Assembly (NCBI GenBank): GCA_025094145.1
Contig: JALLLS010000042.1
Span: 124,001-188,000 of the forward strand
Direction: 5' to 3'
Length of the DNA: 64,000 nt
From: Spinellus fusiger
Lineage: Eukaryota; Mucoromycota; Mucoromycetes; Mucorales; Phycomycetaceae
Both the position numbers and the translations under genes were made by a program. How positions within the stretch are numbered: position 1 is the stretch's first letter; every line of letters begins with the position of its first letter. Below the pieces are notes generated by a model. The model saw nothing but the letters and a program-made list of their open reading frames with translations. It ran no database searches and was not told the DNA's origin. This document shows, piece by piece, positions 56,971 to 64,000 of this stretch.

Positions 56971-57233
56971 AATACATAGAGTACACTACTTGTATTACAC
57001 TTATCCTTTCAATCCCAGTCCATGGTAACTGGCACAGATAAAGCTACTGACAAAGACAGAAGCAAGAAAAAAAAGACACTTGGGAAAAGTATTTTATTCT
57101 ACTGTAGAGAATAATCCTTCAATAAACAGAGTATTTGTATTGATTTATTGTTGTATAATCTCTTATGTTTACTTATGTTTTTAGATAGAGCGACAGAAAG
57201 AGAGAAGAAGAAAAAAGAGATGGAAAACACAGC

Positions 57234-59468
57234 TTATTTCTTGAAAGTACCAATAATGGCATAAGGAGCATACTTTTGCACAACATCAGGCTTGTGCATC
57301 ATATTGAACTCTTCAGTAGCATCACGACCAGCATAGATCATTATTGCCTTTTTGCCACCGGGGTGATCCTCCAAGAAGTCTGTTACATTGAGTACCTGGC
57401 CATTGACAATAACCCAGCAATCATTGGCTTTGTTGTGTTTGGCCACTTCTTCCAATGTGTATTCTTTGGCACTATCCGAAGGAGCTTCAATGGTGGGTAA
57501 AGACTCAACCTTTGGGGGAGAGTTTTGCTGCTGCTGTGGTTGCTGCTGCTGCTGATGCTGCTGCTGCTGATGCTGCTGCTGCTGATCAGGCCAAGCAATA
57601 TCAACAACAATGCGGTTGGGCTCATTTTGCTGGATAGAAAGCTGAATGCCTCCCTGACCACCCAAATGACCAGCAATAGCACCAAGACGCTGCTGTGCTC
57701 TCTGAGAAGATGAGTTCACCAACTGTGAGAAGAGATGGCGTACAGCGCTCTGACCAGCTACTCTTCCAAATACAACACAACCAAGCAGAGATGAACCTCC
57801 CAGACGATTGGCACCATGGACACCACCACACATTTCTCCTGCAGCAAACAATCCAGAAACAGCACCGCCCTGGGTACTCTTGATTTCAGCACTGGGAGTT
57901 ATCTCCACACCACCCTAAATTAGGTAGAAGAAAGAATAACAATAACACTATGAATAACCATTCCATATATTACAAAATCCCTCCAGGTGCAGAGAGAAAG
58001 ATGAGACTCCTCACTTACCATAGTATAATGAAGAACAGGCTGCATATGAGCAACATAAAAGTCATCGGTCATTTTGATGGGCACATTGTGGAAGAACTTC
58101 TTGCCCCAAGGATCTTTGACTTTACCAGCAGCAATGGCATTATAGGTCTCGAATGTTTCTTCCAATTTGCTAGGAGAGATTCCCATGTTCTTTGCCAATG
58201 CCTCTCCACTGGCAAACTTCTCCATCAAACCACGACCAGCATAATGACGACAGTGCCATTCAATCTCTTTTGAAGCAGCAGTGTTCAAGACAAGACGAAT
58301 GGGGAATTTGTTTTTCCACATCTCACCGGTAACATAGTCTCGGTGGCCCAATTCATCACAGAAACGGCTACCATGAGCATCCAACAAAAGACCACCACAG
58401 CCACGCAAGGCCTCTGCTGCCAGGAACTTGACCTTGGCATCAGGTTCTTTGGGATCCACAAGACCTGTGGGGTGGACTTGGACTTTTTCCATGTCAATGG
58501 TGTTGGCACCCACCAAGGCAGCCATCTTAATGCCATCACCAGTACAGTGATCTCCATTGGTAGTGGATCTAGTAAGAAGAAAAAGAAGAAGAAAAAAACA
58601 CACATGTTATACTCTCTTTCTCTTTTCTTGATACCAATGCTGATATACATGCCCATGTGCATACACGGACAAGAACAAAAACAACCACTTACAAGTCAAA
58701 CAGTTCAGGACGGTGTTGACGCAACAAAGAGTCAGGTCCAAAGTCAGCAGCATACCCTCCTGTGGCCAATACCACTGGACCATAGGCCTTGTAGACCTGG
58801 CCATCGGCATCCTTGCCAACCAAGACATACTCGACACCCACCACTTGGTCTCCCTGCTTAATAAGACGCTCTACCTTGGCACGCTTAATGATCTTTACAC
58901 GGTCAGGACTGTTAACAGCCAACTCCTCAAATCCCTCCATAAGAGCATAAGTGATTGTCATGCCAGGGAATTGCTCCTTGCCACGGTGAGTGCGAGGGAA
59001 TGTGTGGCCTCCCAAACGAGAGACAAGAGAGAGATCCAGTTGGAACTTGTCTTGGAGCCACTCTACAGCAGAGGCAGAACGGCCTGTCAGGACTTCAATG
59101 AGGTCAGGACGAGCAAGATCACGTGCAGACTTAAGGGTGTCTTGGTAGAATTGTTCAACAGAGTCCTTGATGTTGAGGGCGACTTGGGTGCGTGTCAATG
59201 CGCCGTTGATGCCAGAGGTGGCCTTGGTGGAGTTGCCACTGTAGATATTGAGAGTAAGAAAGGGTCAATGGTAAGATTGGTGGGCTAATTTCTTTTTCTT
59301 TTTCTTGTAGATATCTCCTATAGACCTCCATGTTCTATTCTCTATTTACCCAAAGAAAGGATTCTTATCCAACAACAACACATTGCCTCCTTGCTCAATG
59401 ACAGTGTGGGCAGCAGCAAGACCAGAAAGACCACCACCAACAACGATGATTTGGTTCTGGAGAGACAT
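57234..59468 (-). CDS. Soluble fumarate reductase fused to cytochrome b5
   Basis: Four exons: 59350-59468, 58693-59238, 58019-58568, 57234-57914; 631 residues, introns GT-AG. FAD-binding dinucleotide fold at the start (IIVVGGGLSGLAAAHTVIEQ). Flavoprotein core with STKATSGINGA, TTNGDHCTGDGI, VHPTGLVDP and GEMCGGVHGANRLGGSSLL, as in Osm1/Frd1-type enzymes that reduce fumarate to succinate to reoxidise FAD/NADH under low oxygen. After residue about 500 a Gln/His tract (coded by 57532-57590) leads to a C-terminal cytochrome b5 domain: YTLEEVAKHNKANDCWVIVN and the heme loop FLEDHPGGKKAI. The b5 fusion implies on-chain electron delivery. ATG 59468 was chosen because no upstream in-frame ATG exists, although the frame stays open to 59555. 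Confidence 0.93.
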
Positions 59469-59737
59469 GATGGACTTATAGAAGAAGAGGAGGGAGGGGG
59501 AAGAAACAAGCAGAGCAAAGAAGCGTCTTGGAGTCCGCAACGCGTCAATAACGCTCTGTTTTATGGGTGTGTAAGCATGAGAAGACGTAAGGGAGGTGAC
59601 GCAAATCTAAAGTCATGCGGGTTTGTTTCCCATCCAATATTCCCACTCAAATTATATCCACATGTGTGTGTGTGTGTGTGTGTAAGGTTTTCTAGCACAA
59701 AGAGACATGTGAAGATTGGGCATTTTTATTCTTTCTT

Positions 59738-60103
59738 GGTATTTAGTATTTGGTATTTGGTATTTGGTATTTGGTATTTGGTATTTGGTATTTGGTATTT
59801 GGTATTTGGTATTTGGTATTTGGTATTTGGTATTTGGTATTTGTATTTGGTATTTGGTATTTGGTATTTGGTATTTGGTATTTGGTATTTGGTATTTGGT
59901 ATTTGGTATTTGGTATTTGGGTATTTGGTATTTGGTATTTGGTATTTGGTATTTGGTATTTGGTATTTGGTATTTGGTATTTGGTATTTGGTATTTGGTA
60001 TTTGGTATTTGGTATTTGGTATTTGGTATTTGGTATTTGGTATTTGGTATTTGGTATTTGGTATTTGGTATTTGGTATTTGGTATTTAGTATTTAGTATT
60101 TGG
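59738..60103. repeat. (GGTATTT)n minisatellite, about 50 copies
   Basis: Nearly perfect 7-bp tandem repeat, about 365 bp, with rare variants (GTATTTGTATTT near 59843, GGGTATTT near 59918, AGTATTT at both edges). It lies upstream of the FRD gene start, opposite strand. It encodes stop-free repeats in several frames, which are artefacts. Confidence 0.97.
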
Positions 60104-60237
60104 CATGTAGGAGGAGGCAGAAGGAAGCAAAGAGAAACAAAAGACACTTCAACATACCACAAGTGTATCAAGAGACACTATTACTAGACATATAAATCAT
60201 AGCATAATCATAGGCATAAAAGCATGGAGATTAAAGA

Positions 60238-60300
60238 ATTATAAAAAAGAAAAAAAGAAAAAAAGAAAGAAAGAAGAAAAAAAAGAGAGAAAGGCGGGGA
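60238..60300. repeat. Purine-rich A/G tract
   Basis: AAAAAAGAAAAAAAGAAAAA-type purine run with homopurine asymmetry, between the minisatellite and the TACTG repeats. Confidence 0.8.
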
Positions 60301-60337
60301 AGAAGGATTGTGGATGTTAATAGTGTAACAACTGTTA

Positions 60338-60515
60338 TGTACTATACTGTAGTGTAGTGTACTGTAGTGTAGTGTACTGTACTGTGCTGTACTGTACTGT
60401 ACTGTAGTATACTCTGCTGTTCTGTTATGTTCTGTTATGTTATGTTCTGGCATGTTCTGTTCTGGCATGTTCTGTTCTGTCTACAGTGCACTGTACTATA
60501 CTACACTACAGTAGA
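60338..60515. repeat. Degenerate TACTG/TGTTC pentamer array
   Basis: TACTGTAGTG/TACTGTACTG units pass into TGTTCTGTTATG and TGTTCTGGCATG units and end with CTACAGTGCACTGTACTATA, which is partly complementary to the start of the array, so it could fold back. It lies just 3' of the kinesin stop codon. Confidence 0.75.
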
Positions 60516-60534
60516 GTCAAGAAGAGAGTTGCCT

Positions 60535-63500
60535 TTAGTGCTCAAGCTGCTTCACGGAAAACATGGGATCAATCTTGGTGATCCAGTCCACCATCTCGGA
60601 TTTAGAAGAGGCTTGCAGAGTGTAGGCATTGTTGGCAGTGTACAAGGCGTAGATATGCTTACGCTGTTGTTTCTCTCTTGGTCAATGCATGTTATGGGTG
60701 TCATTCCTTGTTGACTTACCTTTATCATTAATTCCAGGGCATGGCTATAGTCAACACGTACAGAAGAGATGTTGATCACACCCAGTTCGTCTGTTTCTGA
60801 CTGATTGGCATAGATGTAGATGTAGGGTCTAGTATGTGTTGTGGCAATAATAACACCAATAACACCATGAAATCAATCAGTCATGCCCCTCCCTTTCTCT
60901 TATTCACAAATACACAAATACACAAATACACAAATAAATAAGAGTAAAACGATCAACTCACCTGCGAACAACAAACCAACGCTTCACCCACTTATTGTCC
61001 AGTGCATCCTCTTGGTAAGTCAAATACCCCTTTTTGGCCACAGTGTCTCTTGGTGATGTTAACCAGAATCCATAACAAAAGGGAAATAATAATGGGAAAT
61101 AGACTTACGCCTGTACTACTAACTTGACTTCAGCCAGCAGTTTGTGCAATGGCTTATGGTCACGACTCACATCCAATCCAGGCATCGGTGGATCCTGACA
61201 CAAAGGAATCTATTCTGTTAATGCCCTTTTTCTCTATTTCAGCCATAGCTTACTTCTTGGTCACACCCCAATTTCAACTGCCACAGAGCCAATACTTTGT
61301 GCAGCAGCTGTTCCCCACTCATCTTCGTGTCCTGTGCCAATCCAGTTGTGTGGGGATCCTCCTGTCGGTGCAGCATGGACCCTTGGCTGGTTTGCGACCT
61401 GGCTGCCCTCAGGTTCAGTACCTGGACAGTTCGTGCCACGCTCTCCTTACGCCGAATACGCTCACGGATATGTCGGTAGTCATTGACAAGCGACACCCCT
61501 CTTGGCTTCCACACACCAAGACACTCCTCTCCCTTTAGGTGTTTGGATGTGTCATTGAGCCTCCACAGCTGACTTACTCTTCTTGTCATAGGTGGCCTCA
61601 GCTGGATGAGAAACAGACCACTGCATTTGGACAGGTGGCGGTGGGATCCGAGTAACTTGCGGAGACGAGACGTGCCGGTGGAATCCCTGCCTTGGATCTG
61701 CACAGCAATGTCCATGCCAAATTGGACAGGCTTGGCACACTTCTCCACCAGCACCTCCCACTTCAGATGAAGAAGCACACGACTGTTGGTGGTCGTCAGC
61801 CGATTGAGAAGCAGACACTCGTGCTGAGAACTATCCCATGCTCCATTGGCCTGGAGCTGGCTTGTCCCGTCATTCCTGTACTCCACACTCGGTCCTGTCA
61901 GTTTGATATGGACATCTTGGTGATCCGACACAATGACACGTCCCTTGGCATCCAGCAGACGCAAATGGCCCAGGGTGGCTTTGGTGACACTGTTCCATGC
62001 TAATTGGCGTCCAGAAGTATGCGAGAGAGTGATACAGATACGCCGCTGAAGGCCTTGACGTAGTTGGAAGGCCCCTCGGTCCATGACTGTGTGTGAAACA
62101 ACCTCGACAGGCGTATAGGCACCATTAGGCGTGAGTTCACATACCTGGATCCATGCCATAATGTCATGGTATTCTGTAGACATGAGCTCCTCTTCGGGCT
62201 GCTTGGGAGGAGGAAGGCACAGGGTAGGCTGGTCTGCCAACATATCTGCCAAGGACGGCTTTTCACGCTGGTTGTCCCACTGCTCATAGTGAGTGAGAAT
62301 GCGTGGCTGGGCTGCTCCATACACTTCAAAGGAGATCATAGAGTGGAGCAAGTGCTGGAGCATCTCCTGTGTCACTACCACCGACAGCTCCTGGCTATAG
62401 TTAAGGAGAATGGGTCGGGTATCAAAATCACTGTGGGGATCTGTAGCAAACAGCTTCTCTGTGGCGGCATCAGGAGAAGTGCCTTTGAAGGAAGACCGTC
62501 TGAACTGCACATGGACATGTGAGTAGTCAGACTCACTCAGACCACTCAGTTCAAGCATCCTGATTTCAAACGGCAGACTCTGTCCCACTTTTACTTGCTG
62601 TGGACCACGGTGGATAATGGGAGACACAAGAAGACGTAGCTTGCCTTTGATTTGTCCTGTTGAGCGACAGATAATCTCAACATGGCTCTCATAAGGCTGC
62701 TGCAGTACCAAGTTACGCATGGAGACAGCTGCACTGCCAATCAGTGTGTATTTTGGACTGGGGATGTCATAAAACGCATCTTTCCAGTTGAAATGTTGGC
62801 CATAGTTGGGTCGATCAATGCATTCGTACAGTTTGCGCATCTTTTCAAGGCGTGAAGTGAGGCGTTCCAAAGACCATACATACATGGCCTGATGCTTTCT
62901 GTCAATGACACGCACACCAATGCAGGGTTTCGCATCTGATGCAAAGTCAATAGACTCACTAAAATAGGCACCACTGGGCTCCCAACACGACACTGGATGA
63001 GAAAACTGTCCAGGCTCAATGATAGTAAACTGGTAGAGTACATCCTTCTGGAGTTCCTTGGCACATATATTGGCTTCTTTCAGCAGAGCAGCATGGGTAA
63101 GCACTTGTTCAGCCATGGCAACATGTCCCAACTTCTTCCAACGCGTAAGGACTCTCTGCAACAGTTTGACTTGGTGGGTCGTATAAAAAGTGTCTCCAAA
63201 ATGCATGGAGAGACGGTTGAGCCTGGCTTCGTAAAACTGTTTCTGACAATCAATCTCTTTTTGCAGTTTCTGTTTTTCCATCCTGAACTTCTCTTCCATG
63301 TCCACTACAGTGGTTTCTGTGCAGATACTTCCATGTTCGTCATCTACCATCGTGGCAGCAAGGGAATAGCGGGAGTGTCTGTCGTCGTGGGTGTCGGTTC
63401 TGCTCTCACAGCGTTTGCGAGTCGTTAATACACGGGTCACTTCTTCATACAGCTTCTCAAGGTCATCGTCCTTCATTCGATGAAAGTTGATATCTGAAGA

Positions 63501-64000
63501 AACATAATTCTTGAGTGCCTCTACACGGGCATAGTTCCAATCCATGCATTCAGAGCTAGCAGTACTTCCAAACTCAGTGGGAGAATCAGGCCGTTCATAC
63601 TCTACATAGCCAAGAGGAGTGCCTCCCATGGCATTTTCCACTGCCATCTTTTGAAGATCCCGCTCTTTTCTTACTTCTTCAGGGTGGTTGAAGCGGAAGA
63701 TATGGTGGTCCCCTAGAATAATGCGATACCCACTGCGCAGTCGTCGTGGTGCATCAATTCGCATTCCATTCACCATGGTAAGAGACTTAGGATGAGGGTA
63801 CAGAGTGACAATGCCATTATTGTTTTCAAAATAACAGTGGTCGTTTTTTATATTGGCACCACTGAGTCGTATATCACCAGGGGCTTCTTCTTGACCCACC
63901 CGTGTAATTCCTTGCTTGAGTTGATACATAAGACACTCGGACATGAGAGGATCTTCATTCAAATTGACAAGATGAGGCATTCTCTTGGGTGTATAGACAC
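60535..64000 (-). CDS. Kinesin-3 (Unc104/KIF1-type), FHA to PH region, 5' partial
   Basis: Minus strand; exons >61254-64000, 61109-61194, 60962-61048, 60720-60828, 60535-60663, the last ending TAA. Reading from the window edge: an FHA entry typical of kinesin-3 (TPKRMPHLVNLNEDPLMSEC, ITRVGQEEAPGDIRLSG, RSGYRIILGDHHIFRFNHPE), coiled coil (EEKFRMEKQKLQKEIDCQKQ), a KIF1B-like and DUF3694-type region (RLTSRLEKMRKLYECIDRP; EECLGVWKPRGVSLVNDY), then a C-terminal PH domain (AKKGYLTYQEDALDNKW, KRWFVVRRPYIYIYANQ, MVDWITKIDPMFS). These motors carry endosomes and vesicles toward microtubule plus ends; the PH domain binds phosphoinositide membranes. The motor head lies beyond 64000. Over 900 codons of one exon are intron-free while the tail has four small introns. 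Confidence 0.92.

Noticed and set aside
59346..59555. N-terminal extension RTPRRFFALLVSSPSLLFF of the fumarate reductase as a targeting peptide
   Set aside because: The frame is open but has no ATG (it would need a TTG start); ATG 59468 is the safe call, though a near-cognate start cannot be excluded.
59391..60187. Long repeat proteins of YLVFGIW or NTKYQIP type
   Set aside because: They are translations of the (GGTATTT)n array, which has no stop in several frames; no start context or conservation.
61692..63428. Plus-strand ORFs over the kinesin gene
   Set aside because: The continuous 900-codon minus-strand frame with FHA, coiled coil and PH domains explains the region.

Overview
The window looks like nuclear DNA of an early-diverging filamentous fungus, most likely Mucoromycota (Mucorales-like). 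The evidence is AT-rich intergenic DNA, many 40-70 nt GT-AG introns, a POB3-type FACT subunit without an HMG box, a fumarate reductase fused to cytochrome b5, an Unc104-type kinesin-3, and a mixture of LINE, chromovirus, DIRS, CACTA/Plavaka-like and Tc1/mariner elements. The species call is inference. Everything comes from reading the sequence; exon maps were made by hand from splice signals, frame and remembered family conservation.

Layout. 1-621: C-terminal PH region of a Rho guanine-nucleotide exchange factor, cut by the window edge. 622-4900: mostly intergenic. 4901-5733 (-): four-exon DUF4870 membrane protein, divergent across a 175-bp promoter from 5909-7874 (+), the eight-exon FACT subunit POB3. 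8018-17054: a four-level nested transposon stack. 17187-19557: DD34E DNA transposon with about 120-bp inverted ends. tRNA-Arg(CCG) lies at 19578-19650 (-). 19650-22500: LTR and terminal-repeat debris. tRNA-Ala(AGC) lies at 22508-22580 (-), and a full-length LINE with both ORFs intact abuts its 5' end (22593-27550), followed by a truncated tandem copy. 28541-34716 (-): decayed chromodomain Gypsy element. 34713-38545: Plavaka-like and gag remnants. 38755-40145: LINE 3' end. 40798-53524: a huge inverted repeat with 4.6-kb near-identical arms, each with one intact cytochrome P450 gene and part of a DIRS element, around a 3.5-kb spacer of Tc1 and LINE insertions. 54303-56985: nested LINE and mariner. 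57234-59468 (-): fumarate reductase-cytochrome b5. 59738-60515: minisatellites. 60535-64000 (-): C-terminal two thirds of a kinesin-3.

The most interesting signal is a LINE clade with apparent target specificity. Three insertions (13606-15127, 48120-49215, 54735-55117) have target-site duplications ending exactly at TA(C/T)AG, immediately before the TGG of a Tc1/mariner terminal inverted repeat, so the LINE seems to land in transposon ends. Two of these copies carry only ORF1 (or its last bases) joined to the 3' UTR, like mammalian HAL1 half-LINEs. A related intact LINE (22593-27550) and its tandem copy are each preceded by the first bases of a tRNA-Ala gene, which suggests a different target for that branch.

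Host genes (RhoGEF, DUF4870, POB3, P450, FRD, kinesin) are unrelated housekeeping or metabolic genes. They sit at the window edges or inside the inverted repeat, with about 45 kb of transposon-rich DNA between them.
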